Below, in pieces: positions 34,393-47,094 of a DNA stretch of 64,000 bases; position 1 is the stretch's first letter, and every line of letters begins with the position of its first letter. Under the pieces are notes generated by a model that was not told the DNA's origin, did no database searches, and worked only from the letters and a program-made list of their open reading frames with translations. Position numbers and translations under genes: made by a program. This DNA comes from Eumeta japonica (Eukaryota > Arthropoda > Insecta > Lepidoptera > Psychidae). The DNA is taken from positions 682,001 through 746,000 of the forward strand of contig BGZK01000075.1 in assembly GCA_005406025.1 (NCBI GenBank). The letters are read 5' to 3'.

Positions 34393-36613
34393 TTTTAGAC
34401 TATTCTTTTCGCACTTTAAGCGTTTGGCAGATATTTTGGGTAACTAAAATGAATTTGTAGGTAGAGATAAAAATTACTTTTTAACAAATTTATACTTCTA
34501 TTTTTTTTTACCATTCACAAAATTTAAACTCTTGAAGTATTTTTTCGTAATTATTGTCGTAATTGATTCTGTAAACTCGAGTACGTTTTCTGACGCGGGT
34601 AGATTATAAATTTCAAGACCACTTTAATACGTATATCGTTTTTAAGTTACGGTCAGCGAAGGTGATTCTGCTCACAGTGCTATTTCTTATATCACGAATA
34701 AAGGAGGAGATATTTTTGTGCTTAGTCAATTAACATCAATATTTAAAGATCGAAATGATAAACTTTATCATGTAGTTATGACAAATTATTCAGATTTTTA
34801 AGATTTTGAAAGCTGTCAATCGGCACAGGAATTTTAAAAAATGGTTGGGATGACAATGAAAAAAAGGTTAATCGACCAACCGTCGATGGAATAATTAGTG
34901 ATAGTAAAATTATGTTTTAAATTATTTTTTTTAAAACTTATAAAGGAGATGCCAAATATCAATGTACTTATATCATTAAAATGCAAGTTCCGGTATTTAT
35001 GAAAAAAACGTTATTGCTTTTTTATTAGATTAAACGTGGCTCTATTATAATACCCAAAAACAACTTTTAGAAATTAGGTACCAAAAACAACACTCCTAAC
35101 CTCAAATTTCAAAATCATTTTAATTTCTACGTAAAAAAAAAAACGCAAATATTGCATGTAAAAGTAAATATTTAGGTTTTCATTAATTGAGATTTCAATT
35201 AATCATCAATCAATAAAACTAAAAAAAGCCTCAATTCTTACCATATAGTATCCAAGGGTCAGGATAAATGCCATTTTATATAAAACAAAAAGCCCTACTC
35301 CTCTTTGTTCACATTTATCAATAATAAGTCTAACGGTATAACGGAAAAACTTGAAATTAATGTCCTGAAAAGCTGCAAAAAGCGATGCACGCCCATTAGT
35401 CACATGACCCTCGATGTGATAGCATAAAACATCTTCATGTTAAACGAATTTTCCTTTTTTACAATTAGGAAAATACAGAGTTTATACACACGGGAGAGTC
35501 AAAGATGGCTGGCGGCTACCAAAACTCATTCACCGGTACAAAATTGCGTTAAACTACCCCGCAGGCGCCTCGCTCCAGAGCTAACCCGATATTCTGGGAT
35601 TTCCGATCGAGAACGACTTAAATATAAACATACTAACCGAAAATAATACCTTACGTATAAGTATTAAGGTCCTTTTTCAATCACAATTGAATAATTTAAC
35701 ATCTAAAATTCAGCTATGGAAATTTAAGCATTTCGCAGACACAATAGAGTTCACTTTCCGTGCGGATGACCTAAAGAACGATTTCCTCTTCGGAGTTTAA
35801 AAGGACGCCCATTTACCAACGGGTTACCTTTGAAGTGGCGCTTCTGCATGCAAATTTGGCGAGGGGGAAGATTGAAAATTTATGCTTGAAACTCTCAGTG
35901 GATCGGAAAAAATGAGGGAATTTTGTAATAGAACCTAGCTGTACATAAAACATGTTTTCTTTTGTCATTGTTATTGTTTCAAAATGACTTATATTAAAAA
36001 AAAAAACAACACAATTTGATTTGAGTATCGAAAATTAATAAGATAACATTTTATCATTTTTTTAGAGCTAACCAGTAATTTTTTCCCTCATTGGAACGCG
36101 AGTTTAAATCTTCATGGTCAACATCAGTTTTTCTCATTTATGAGCAAATTGAATTTGATGTTATTTTCACCAAGGCAAAGAAAACTTACTTTCACCTCGA
36201 GGAAAGTATTTACACAAGAATATTCATGGATGTGGAATTACCCTCTTCTATAGTACGAAATGTACCCTAATCTCATTCGTTACACTTTGTGCATGTTCTC
36301 TATTTAATATACTTATTCATATTCCATCCATATTGCCTACCTTCATGAAACATTAAGTAAATAATAGACAGTCGCTGATATATATGGTATGTATAGTAAA
36401 AAAAATTTAAAGAATTATGATGTCGGATGTCAACTGCTTTTTAGACTATATGTAAAATTGGAATTGTTGTTTTTGCTTATAAAGAAAGGGCAGAATGTAA
36501 GTTCCTTATTGTATAAAATGGACTAATTTTTGTCCATGTACTTTACACCATCTTACGCCTCAAACTCGAAACTTTGAAAATAATCAATAAATTCAATATA
36601 GTTTCATAAGTAT
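34393..36613. other. AT-rich non-coding stretch
   Basis: No gene. A short segment at about 34400-34450 may be the displaced 3' end of the mariner copy (see findings). A GC-richer patch lies at 35490-35620. Open frames are short and unrecognised. Confidence 0.5.
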
Positions 36614-36653
36614 ACGCTAGAGGGCGACTTTTTATTTGGAGAAGCGCCATCTA
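36614..36653. promoter_or_regulatory. Divergent pair of CTCF-like cores
   Basis: CGCTAGAGGGCG at 36615-36626 on the plus strand and GCGCCATCTA at 36644-36653, which reads TAGATGGCGC on the minus strand, both fit the AGRKGGC(G) core of CTCF. They face opposite ways about 20 bp apart. Both words are also seen in other insect regulatory DNA, so factor identity is inference. Confidence 0.3.
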
Positions 36654-37756
36654 TCATAATATTTTTTTACTATATTGAGAAAAATACGTTACTTCTTGAA
36701 TAATTCTAATTTTTTCTAATAGATGTCTTCGATATAATAGAAAGACAGAAACTGACAAAAATTATTACAAGAACTTATTTGTAGCAAGAGAAAACTTAAA
36801 TTGTACTGAATTATTTAAATCCAAAGTGATAAAATATTCACTTATTCCTCAAATAGATAGCAAGACTTGTTTTAGTTTTCAGGGCCCAGTTGAAAATCAA
36901 CGCCGTGGCCATGTATTAATATAAATGCTTTGGCTGGAGCTGCAATTAGCTGAGCTGGTTACCTTTTGACCTTCTTTTTTTATTTTGAAAATCATACAGC
37001 CTATTGATTTTCCTTTATTTTCAAGTAAAATACTTGTATGTATTGCTGAAAATGTAGAGTTTAAGATTTTCTCCTTATGCTATTTACATTATTGTGGGCC
37101 GAATAAAGGTTTATTTATTTATTTTAAGGCTTGGGTTCGCACCTACTGTGACAGTACCTACCTTTTGAGGTAAGATAGAATCAACATTATATAAAAAAAA
37201 AAAAATTCTTCTTTTCGTGAAGATGCCGCGTTCTCAACAATTTTCTTTGATGTTCTCCACTGCAGTTGTTTCGTTAATTGAATGAAGTACTCGCAGAAGT
37301 CGTGGAGCCAGGAGAAAGAGAATGTATTTCGAACGATTATAAATTAAAAAAAGATTTCAATTAACTCTGATTTTCATATTTACTTGTAAACTACCCTATC
37401 TTCTAAATAGATCGATGTAAAATATTTCATTGATAGTGGACAGCTATTACACAGCAGCAATGGGACGGCACTAGAGAATGGATATTTAGATTTGAAGTGT
37501 CGGATTAATCACTGCAGTGAATGAAACGAATCGCCTAATTTTGCCTTAGAACATTGTAGATATTTTACATAAACAAAATACAAGATTTGTTTTCAGATCG
37601 ACTTTTTATTCTACGAACCAGTGTTTTTTATCATTATACACAACATAAACTTTAAAAATAACATAATGACATACAAAATTCAAAAATTTCATCTTGCACA
37701 TAGAAACTTTAAGAGCCACTTCCGCCATCTTCTTTTAAATTGATATTTGACAAAAA
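36654..37756. other. AT-rich non-coding stretch
   Basis: Nothing recognised. Confidence 0.55.
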
Positions 37757-37870
37757 AGTCGCTTTAATAAAAAAAATTTGCTTTTCATGGCGCCCTAACA
37801 ACGGATTTTAGCCCGAACAACCGTCAAAAGGTTGTTCGTTCTTCTTTATGAAGAAGAACAAGTTAGAAAC
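37757..37870. mobile_element. Foldback MITE, copy C (diverged)
   Basis: The segment has AAGTCGCTTTAAT, TTTGCTTTTCATGG, then AACGGATTTTAGCCCGAACA and CCGTCAAAAGG, in the same order as copies A and B. The right arm is short or rearranged, with an AAGAAGAAC repeat in its place. It supports a three-member family in this window. Confidence 0.55.
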
Positions 37871-38298
37871 TTAAGGGTAGCTGTTTTCTAATTCACATGT
37901 ATATAATCAAAATCAAAAATAAAAGTACATATTATATAAAGAAACAACCCATTAAGATGTTCAGATTATTATGTTCATGGTTGTGCTCTAAAGAATCGTA
38001 AATTTTGTAATACCTTTTTCCACCAAGTAGTTATTAATTATATAATTATTTAAAACATAATTATTTTTTTGTATTATTATTTAATAATAACCTTGAATTT
38101 TTATATCTCCAGGGACTGTATTTAACACAATACACAAAGCTTCTTAAATTTGGTTTTTAATGTGTTTTCTGGATTTTCTTTCATATACTTACACCAAAGC
38201 CATTGGGATACAAAATAGAAATAAATCGTATTTATATAAGCACCAATATAAAAGAATATCATTAATTTACTTGATTTAATAATCAGTGTATAATAAAT
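37871..38298. other. AT-rich non-coding stretch
   Basis: Nothing recognised. Confidence 0.55.
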
Positions 38299-38368
38299 AA
38301 TAAAATACAATAATTTGTATCATTAATATATATATTTATATTAATGTTACAAATTATTGTATTTTATT
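38299..38368. repeat. 70-bp foldback, 32-bp arms
   Basis: Arms 38299-38330 and 38337-38368 are reverse complements with one mismatch around a 6-base loop. The arm begins AATAAAATACAATAATTTGT. It could be a miniature foldback element or, less likely because it is almost pure A/T, a hairpin RNA. Confidence 0.75.
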
Positions 38369-39489
38369 CTCAATATTAGCAATGTAATATTAACATTTTA
38401 TTAAACTGCTTATTTGATTGCATACTAATTTTTAAGCAAGTTTTTATTTTTTTATATAATTAAATAAATTCTATGTACATAATCTGTACTAATATGTAAA
38501 GCAGATGAGTTTGTTTGAAAGCTCAAATCTCTGAAACAATCATTCAAATTTTATAAAAAAAAAAAACACTTTTTTATTTGATAACTCACTTCTCGAGAAA
38601 GATTATAAGCTGTCTGAACATTTTTTTTCGTTTGAATCATTTGAACGCGCAATCTATGCAAATGTCAGTCAAAACTTTAAAATGTCCTTTTATATTTCGA
38701 AGCCTGCTTATTAAGAAAGATAACTTGCCGATATTCATGTAAGTTACATTATTCATAATCATGTAGATAATTTACAATATTCCGTTAACTATTGAGATAA
38801 CTCATTTTCGTAACGTTTGCATTGCACTACGACTTTTAGCTAAACCCGAGCTATCGTGGGTTTTGCAAAAGAAGTCGACGAAAATTGCTTCGCTTGGACT
38901 GTTTCGTACAAATAACAACAATGTATAAAAAATGTCAGTCCTACATAATTTATACGCTGTATTTTTTTTTGGTAGTGCTTGATTTTCACGTATTTTCCTT
39001 AATAACTTTTAAATATCATGAAATTATATTTATATTTCTCCGAATGAATTCGTTTATTTCCCATATCACTTGATGCACTTGACCAAAGTTTTTTTTTTTA
39101 TTTGGAACCATAATCAAGATTCATTCATTTACGCTATATGTTCGTAAGCGTCGCGTATCTTTAAATTATGTATTGAATCGCAACTGTTTTCGTTCAGTGG
39201 ATTTTCAAGGAAACAGGCTATAACAGACGGACAAACATATAGACACGAAAATGATTTTCTATAGGTTGCGATTTTATATTGGGTGTACAGAAAGCTAAAA
39301 ATATTTGTTTTGTCTCTTTTGGAGCTATCAGTATATTGTAATAACCAAAACTCCAAATGTTTAAAATAACCCTGAAATTAGGGTGCACATTATTAGAAAG
39401 TTCAACCACTAAAAAGTTGTATATGAGTTGGGAAATTTAATGAAGACAAACGGAAAACTTTTGAGTGATTATTTAAACCTAACACGTCG
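38369..39489. other. AT-rich non-coding stretch
   Basis: A tail-like piece at 39215-39260 (ACAGACGGACAAACATATAG) suggests an old repeat end. No gene recognised. Confidence 0.5.
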
Positions 39490-39960
39490 GTGGAAGGATT
39501 TATAGTGAAATTGAAAGCGATTAGTACGACAGCAAAATCAAAATTACGACGGGCACCCGCGAAATCGAATAGATAGACAGTGGGACTACCAGCATCTGTA
39601 TCAACGATCAGATCGAAACGGGAGAAAGAGGATTAAAAGTTGAAGATTCAGCCGACAACATGATTTCTCTGGATCATAATCAATCACAGAAATCGAAGTA
39701 AGAACGAGATGGGATCCCACCGTAAGAGCGGGATCAGAATGTCATGACTGTGATCCATTCACGAATGCGCAGGGGATTCGAATTCGAAAGGAACTAGTTA
39801 ATACATTGGTGTGAAGAGTGAAATTCGAACCGACATTAATAACGTGGATCGTATCGCCAGCGAGAATGTAATTGAAACCGACAACGGGTTCACCACTAAG
39901 ATCGGGACCAGAATTGGAGAAGATTCGAGTAAGGCTTCAGAATTAGATCGGTATAACAGA
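39490..39960 (-). repeat. Longest hexamer array, minus orientation
   Basis: About 470 bp of GRRATY-type words (GAAATC, GGGATC, GAGATG, GGGATT) are readable as RATYYC on the minus strand. It is the longest copy in the window. The plus-strand frame 39811-40032 is open because of the six-base period. No head or tail was found with confidence. Confidence 0.5.
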
Positions 39961-40739
39961 TCTGTAAATATTTATGTTATGTCTACGCTGGGTAAAATGC
40001 GATGTAAAGGTTTGTTTATGAATAAATTTTAACTTTGTTTAATGATGGCAATAGGAGTAAATTAAAGAAAGCAGAATATAGGAGAAGTAGTCACATAGAG
40101 TTACTTCAATACTAATAAACTTTGATATAAACAGTTAAAATTTTAACTAAGTTCATGCATAAAAAGGTAGGTAAATGAAAGGTCATGTTTGCTTTTTTAA
40201 AAGGTTTATGGTTTACCTATAAATGTGTTTTATAATTTATCAATATTTAGGACAGGTAGATGAAATGCAAAAAAAATCAAATATTTTATGACATGAATGA
40301 AAAATTTCTTTTGAGTTTGTAAAATTAGTAGAGGTATTATGTTTTGGAGAAGTTGTAATAGATCGTTTTAACGCTTCGAGAATTCAAATCTCTTGAACCG
40401 TTAGGGCTTCTGCAAAGAACTTACTGTGGGAAATTGAATCCAAACTTCGACAACTAGAGTATCAGAGATCCCTACATATTTTGCCCCTAATCAGATGCCA
40501 CTTGGACTGGCTAGTCTGCAGCAATCAAGAGGGTTTATAGAGATCGCTAGTGCTAGATCCAAAACTGGCGACGATTACCCCAGCAAATGAAATACGTTCG
40601 CTTGTGAATGAAACGTATACCACTATATTTGTTACACGTTAGGTCTTAAATCGATGACTTTTATTGGAAAATCTAAAAACGTTTACATTGATTCCAGCTC
40701 TTGATTTATCATAAACACAAATACGCATGCGTGTTTCGT
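39961..40739. other. AT-rich non-coding stretch
   Basis: Nothing recognised. Confidence 0.55.
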
Positions 40740-41045
40740 ACGACGTCGTACTACGCATATTCTTAAAATGTCAAATTTGAATAGTCATACGAACAAATCC
40801 GAGTACGTAGGATAGTATCCGTGCCGGCGATGAAATTATACCGACACCCACCCCGAGCTCGTAAAGTTCCAACTCCCAACACAACCACAGCTTAGTAGCA
40901 TCAGTCTTGTGCACACGAGTAACGGCCAGTAATTTATTAGGTCGCGTCAAATGGATCATTACGCGGCGTAGCTGTTAATTGGCGACGCCAGCGCCACCCG
41001 CCGGCGGGCTATTGCGCACTAAAGCGATTTATAAAACACCCATGT
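40740..41045. promoter_or_regulatory. GC-rich island, candidate enhancer
   Basis: CG-dense sequence with a core at 40965-41010 (CGGCGTAGCTGTTAATTGGC, then CGCCACCCGCCGGCGGGC). TTAATT and TTTATAAAAC words near 41025 fit homeodomain-type sites but are common. No coding frame of note crosses it. Composition alone supports the call. Confidence 0.25.
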
Positions 41046-42084
41046 GTTTGTTGGAATCGGATTTAATTAATGGTCTAGTTCAAAATTTGGCTTGTTAAGT
41101 GTGGAGTGATTTGAACAGTATTTATTTCTACAAATGAAAGGCATTCAATTTTTAATACTTTGCAGCGAATTAATTACAGGATTTTAAAAAGCTATGTGAA
41201 GTTTGTTTAGGCTATATATGCTACATTTGTATTTTAGAATTACTTATTTACTTTAGAAAATGCCTTGAAATTCAAGACATCGAAAAGGTTTTAATTAATC
41301 AAAGGCCTTTGACTAACATTGACGACTAATGAAATTCTTTATTTTCTGATTCACTCAGAAATTACAATAGAATATTTGTTTAATATAGGAAATATTAAAA
41401 CTCATGCAAATTATTACAAAATTATATTCTTTTTAGTTTGAATTATATAGAAATTCACATATTTTTTTTTCATGTGACGTAAACGTTTATGCCCTGTTTT
41501 GGTTTGTTCGCTAAGTTTTCGATTCATAATTTTGTGGTTTTTGTGTTATTTGTATGGAAAGGTAATCTTAGCTATACAACTAGGTCACATGAAAATCATA
41601 CTTCATGGGTCATGATGGGTCATGGAGACAATATACCGTCATTTTATATACATAACGAATTAAATTGGGACAGTAAGCTTAAAAAGAAAACTGAAACGAA
41701 TATATATATTAGCTTCAGGTTCTTTAGGAGTATTTATTTATCATTTCCTTTATAGAAATGTTTAAATACGGGTCATACAAGATAAGCAGACTACCATTTT
41801 GTAATGGGATTGGAATTAACAAAGAAAATTAAATGAAGACTAAATAATTTGATCTTCTGAAACTTATCTGTAAGGAAATTCTAAAAGTAACTACCATACG
41901 CGGCCATGTTCATAATAAAGGCACTTCGCAACTCTCGGATATAAATACAGTAAAACCTTTTAATTCTTTAATGGACCCTTAAATATACTCTATTTTTTTT
42001 CAGAGCCTATCAAGCAAACACAAGTCTACACGTTCAAAGTTTTGCTGTATTAATTTGGGAGACGTGTCACAGGCTACTTAATCA
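41046..42084. other. AT-rich non-coding stretch
   Basis: Nothing recognised; the plus frame 41489-41755 is not familiar. Confidence 0.5.
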
Positions 42085-42190
42085 GACTCATTAGGGCGCG
42101 CGCCGCCGGCCCACAGACTGTTTGCTCGGCGGCGCGGGCAACAATCGATAACCAATAAATACACCCCGCACGTATCGAGATAAGTTATAG
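42085..42190. promoter_or_regulatory. GC-rich island with GATA-like words
   Basis: GGGCGCGCGCCGCCGGCCC is followed by AACAATCGATAACCAATAAA and ATCGAGATAAGTTATAG. GATAA words (GATA-factor type) and a CCAAT-like word sit beside the GC core. This is a plausible short regulatory element, unproven. Confidence 0.25.
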
Positions 42191-42589
42191 AACCGTCCGA
42201 TTTATGTGATTTTGCCTACTCTAGTTACTGGAATAGACTATAACTATCGATCCTTGATGACGTACAACTCAATATTTTCTACCAGATCCTGACATATTTA
42301 TGATATAAATAATTCTATGATTATCTATAACAATAATATATTTCATATATGAGTTGGTAAAAGCGTTGATTAAGACAATAACAAATACGCAACGCCATTG
42401 AGAAATATTTTACTAATATATTATAAAAAAGGTATCACGTATAATTATTCAGAGGGATTTAGTAAACTAACGTTTTTTTTTTCCTAAACATGTCTCGCTG
42501 ATACGGAGTCTAACTCATGATTTTATACTGGTAGTTGTAATTTCTGCCTTACAGGCTAAGAAATTTGTCATATAAAGTCGTATAAGAAA
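42191..42589. other. AT-rich non-coding stretch
   Basis: Nothing recognised. Confidence 0.55.
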
Positions 42590-42850
42590 TAGCTTTTGCC
42601 CCACGACTTCGTGTACATGGATACAAGATAACTTTTTACATTTTTTATATATGTAGGTAGGTTTCAGTTTGCATCTGAACTCGGTGCTCAGTCAATTTCC
42701 GATTTACCTTTTAATCCAATTAGAGTCTCGATGCCAATTTCGAGTCCTGCCTCGATCAATATACCCATCTTAGTTCTGATATGGGACTTGTTATTGGAAT
42801 GTGACACCGGTTTAGTCTCGTTCCTATTCCTGCCTGACCCCATTTTCATC
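42590..42850 (+). repeat. Hexamer element with head
   Basis: Head 42590-42620 reads TAGCTTTTGCCCCACGACTT then CGTGTACATGG, close to the common TAGCTTTTGCCCGCGACTTC form. The RATYYC array spans about 42695-42845 (GATTTA, AATCCA, GATGCC, AATTTC). No tail follows before AT-rich sequence resumes. Confidence 0.55.
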
Positions 42851-44164
42851 ACAAATTGCAAACATCAAAAATAACACAAATCATTCTGTAGAGTTGGAAA
42901 TTTAAATTGAACATAATCATGTAATATTTCTTTTTCAAATAAACTTTCAAAGTTCTTTTAATATTCTCTTTAGTATTCAGTTTTTAAATTTCGTGTATCA
43001 TAAACTAATCCTGGCGTTATTCATATCCATCCACAATGCATCTATTTTATACGTCCAAGGAGATCGCTAAAAATCAACTTTTACTTTTATCTTACTTTAA
43101 ACTTATTTTTTTAGAGAAAGCTAGATCCATGTCTGAATGAAAAATTGTACGACTTTAAGTTCAAATGATCCATGCAAGATTCACCTAAAATAAAAAAAGT
43201 GTGTCAGCTCCGACGCACGAATGGAGTTTACTGCTTTAAGATGATATCGTACATATAGATTAGTATAATGGTAAATGAAAGCATTTATTATATTATTCAA
43301 AGCATAATACACAATTCATTTATTTATGTTAATAGTAAAACAATTAATTCGTCATTTAAGAAAATATTGAAAATAATTATGTTATACAATAAAATTTTTA
43401 GTAAGATTGATTTTCTCTATCATTGACGTTATCTTGCGTAATGTTTATCACAGGAACAGTAGCGGTATCATTAAACACAGAAACAATTGGTTTATGGTAA
43501 CTAAAATATGATACATGAATGTCGGAAGATACATGTGTGATAAATCGTGAAAACATCGCATCAATAGTTGTAACATATCTAGCTGACCCTAGTGTTCTGT
43601 CAGAAATTAAATCTAAGTTCAGTTCATCTTTCAGAAATTATACTAAACGGAAACCGTCTTCTTTATTAAAATCAATATTAAAATCTCCACCAAGTATGTG
43701 GTATTTGTCACATTCTGATTGATTGAAATGTAAACAGTAACCATGACGACAGCGTAACGTCATTTATCTAACACTTGCTTTTACTCCCATAAAATTCCAT
43801 ACCCCGGGCCTAAATATGAAATCGATTTTTAAGGAGTAAACTCCAAAAAAAAATTTGCACTTGTTCTTGACTGACCATATCATAAATTAATTTTTTTTTA
43901 TACACAATACATAATTAAAATTCAGGATTTATTCGTATGAAATTTTTAATTCAATTTTTAGGGGTTGAATTTTCTTATTATGTGTACTTGTACATACTGT
44001 TATAAGTAATACATGTAAATCCCGAGTATACTTTATTCTAGTACACATATTTCAAATAGTATGAGCAGCATTTGATAAATTAATAATTTTCGCAGATATA
44101 ATATCACAAATGTGATACTTTATGTTGATGTTTGATTGTTTTTATCAGTTATAGTAGCACATAG
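42851..44164. other. AT-rich non-coding stretch
   Basis: Nothing recognised. Confidence 0.55.
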
Positions 44165-44315
44165 TCTGTGAAAATTGCAATTGTCTACTTATTACGGTTC
44201 AAAATATGCAGCCCTGTAACCGATAGACAGACAGACGGGCGAACGGACGGACGGACAGACAGTGGAGTCTTACTAATAGGGTCCCCTTGACATCCTTGAG
44301 TACGGAACCCTAAAA
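44165..44315 (+). repeat. Interspersed repeat 3' tail
   Basis: GATAGACAGACAGACGGGCG, then GACGGACAGACAGTGGAGTC, TTACTAATAGGGTCCC and GAGTACGGAACCCTAAAA lie in order. I recall this arrangement as the 3' end of a widespread insect repeat. The upstream body is not recognisable. Confidence 0.6.
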
Positions 44316-46098
44316 TCCGTACAATTAAATCAATTTATTAATTCCCTGCCAATATAAAGACACGCGCGTAATTTACAGTTTGTAAAATTATCTCATTCAC
44401 TTGCAATTCTTTTTCATTACGCCAGTGTATACGCATTGCATTATTATGTACTATATTATATAAATTAATTCTTTCCCCGTGGGGCGCAGGCCCGAGGGGT
44501 CCAGTGGGCGTGGTGTGCTGCCCTGTAATCTGCGCGACCGCTCTGCGCAGAATAACATTTTGCCGTTGGTTTACATGCTGCCACATGCGCCATTTTGAAG
44601 TTTTTATTTTTCAAAAAGATTAAATCAAAAATAAGTTTGATTTAATAGGTAATAGAAATTCCACTTAGAGTACGTCATTAACGATTGTTTTCGTCATTAA
44701 TGTTACTACCCATTCCAAATGCTGATTTAAATGAATGATTATATAATTTGCATGTGGCTTAATCGCATGACGTTGGGTATAAACAATACAAAACCTGCTT
44801 ATATTAGCGCGACGTGATGAATGATGTTCATGGTTTTCACTATATGCTTATTTTATTCGTATCTTTAAGATAATTGATGTCCCTGCGACGACATGACTAC
44901 GAATGTCAACATAAATGTTATGAAATTGCTGACTTAGTAATTTATATAAAAAAAGTAAATGCATTGTTATTTACACTAATCTTATACATTGTAAATTACA
45001 TCACATACAATATAATATGTGACTTATTAATTATTCATTTAGTTAATCACATTTTTAAAAAAGTCGCGCAAAAACAGGAACCACAAGTATTTTCAAGAAA
45101 ATAAAAGATAGTAAAGTAAGAGTGCATGTGTTACAGAATACAATTTATCATTATGTAAGCGAGAACTTCGATGCTGCTAAAATTAATAAGCGGAAATAAC
45201 ATCTTATCCGATCATATAACAAAATTGTAGTATATTTGTGTAGCTGAGCCTTGAGAATAACCTATTTTTCAAAATATGATTACATTATAGTCATTACAGA
45301 TCAGGAGTCAACCAAAACAAACATAACCATTTTATGGATTTCATGAACAGTAACGACTTTTTATTTATTTTTCTTCAATTTTCAAATAAAATGGATTAAC
45401 GATAGTTTCCTCTGCAATTGTTTCTTTAAAAACGTGCAAAGCACTATTTGTCAACCACCAACATATCTTGTATGAAATTCTACCAGAACTTCAGAAAATA
45501 ATTTTATTCATCGTAATAAATCAGTCAGAAATAAAATTAAATAGACACATGTACAAGTTTTATGAAACCGTCATTTATTATGGTGTATTCACTACATGTA
45601 ATACAGCCATGAAATTGATTATCTCCGACTTCAATGACACGAGTTGCGATCTTTGTTTAATTTTACAGAAAAAAAAAGAGGATAAGATTACCTACCATTA
45701 CTGCTTATTGCCTAATGTGAACTTTATTATTCATCAATTTTGAGATTCCACGCAGTGACTAAAAACCCCTTAATTTCTTTCGTGTCGGTAGGTAAGAATG
45801 CATCAGTGCTTTTGTATTTGTAGTGCTACAGACATGAATGGTGATTACGTAAGGTTGTTTTAGATATAATAGTTTAGTGTTAAAACTGATCCAATACTGT
45901 ATAATAAATGGAATTTCGAATCACAACATATACATATATATGAATTACTTAAAAAAAAAATTTTTTTCATTCATTCACTTGCGGATTCTTAGCACGAGTG
46001 CCACTCACACTTGGCCGGTTTTTATTTATTGCTTTCTTTATATTTGCATATTTGCACTACGATCACGTCAAGTTTGATGCTTGTATATTAATTACAAC
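44316..46098. other. AT-rich non-coding stretch
   Basis: 44460-44600 is GC-richer without a known motif. 45971-46025 ends in CACACTTGGCCGGTTTTTAT, a tail-like sequence seen in lepidopteran repeats. The frame 45998-46468 is a chance frame that runs into the next MITE. Confidence 0.5.
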
Positions 46099-46242
46099 GC
46101 ACGAGACTCGTAGACGAAGTTGGTCACGAAAGCGTCGCAATGGCGTAAAATTAAAACGCGGGGGAGAAGAAGGAAGGGTCGGGGAGCGTTGTACCTGCGC
46201 ATTTCATCATTCGCAGGCAATTCAGAGCGGCAGAGTTTCGTA
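46099..46242. mobile_element. MITE, copy 2 of the 21013-21160 family
   Basis: The left end GCACGAGACTCG is diverged, but GCGTCGCAATGGCGTAAAAT, GCGGGGGAGAAG and the right end AGCGGCAGAGTTTCGTA match copy 1 in order and spacing. CAAC before the left end and GTTG after the right end extend the inverted repeat. Confidence 0.75.
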
Positions 46243-46723
46243 TGTTGAGCTGTTTCACCGACAGAGCAAATATAAGGAAAATAAACTCATACGTACTAAG
46301 TATGCGAATACAGACTTGATGAGTGTCACTTTACATTGGTCATTCAAACAAACGTCTGTCCATAATTTTTCCTGTTATCTATATGTGAAGAACTGTGTTT
46401 TTTTTAATAATTTTAAAACTATCTACTTTACAATTATAAAAAGACCAAATTACATAGATAAGGACTAGGCATGATAGATGTTGTAAACATTAATATTATA
46501 TTAGGCAGTAAGAAAGGCGTTTTTCATATTTAAACCTAGAAAACCCGATCTGATGCTGTATAGAGTTTCAAAAACGTTTAAGTATGCGCCCTCCATTCCT
46601 CTCGGCTATGAGTTTCTCAAACTGTATCTAATAAATGTAAATTATCATACTTTCTGAATATGAAAATTTTGAAAAGGCTATCGTAAAATATTTTTTTCTT
46701 GTAATTTTTTCATTGGTAAAGAA
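46243..46723. other. AT-rich non-coding stretch
   Basis: Nothing recognised. Confidence 0.55.
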
Positions 46724-46920
46724 ATTAGGTTATTGATTTAGATGATTAGGTGAAGTAACAATGATTTAATTGATTAGGAATGAGTTGGTGATAGATTTAT
46801 TTATAATTAATTAGGTGAAATATGAGTTATCACTTTGTTTGACTGTTTATGTTTAATGGTTGATTGATTTATTGATATTAATTGGTAGGTGATTTGATTT
46901 TACTTTATTATTTTATTAAA
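46724..46920. repeat. Cryptically simple GATT-rich repeat
   Basis: Words TTGATT, GATTAGGTGA and TTGGTAGGTGATTTGATT recur without exact period. Slippage-derived simple DNA is the likeliest explanation. Confidence 0.5.
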
Positions 46921-47094
46921 ATTGATTATTTCAACTCATGGCGTGAACTGGAATACTATTATTTATATATTTATTTTGTAAGTTTTAATTAAGTTTTGTG
47001 TATATGACTCTTTATATGAATCTAATAATAAATGGCAATGTGCGCTTTTTTTGCGTCAGTGTCTCTAGAAAAAAAAAAGAGAGAAAGCGGCATT

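Noticed and set aside
38369..39489. Nuclear copy of mitochondrial DNA
   Set aside because: AT-rich, but no mitochondrial protein, tRNA or rRNA sequence could be recognised.
45998..46468. 156-codon plus-strand open frame
   Set aside because: It runs across the MITE copy at 46099-46242 and into unrelated AT-rich sequence; no domain is recognisable, so the frame is chance.
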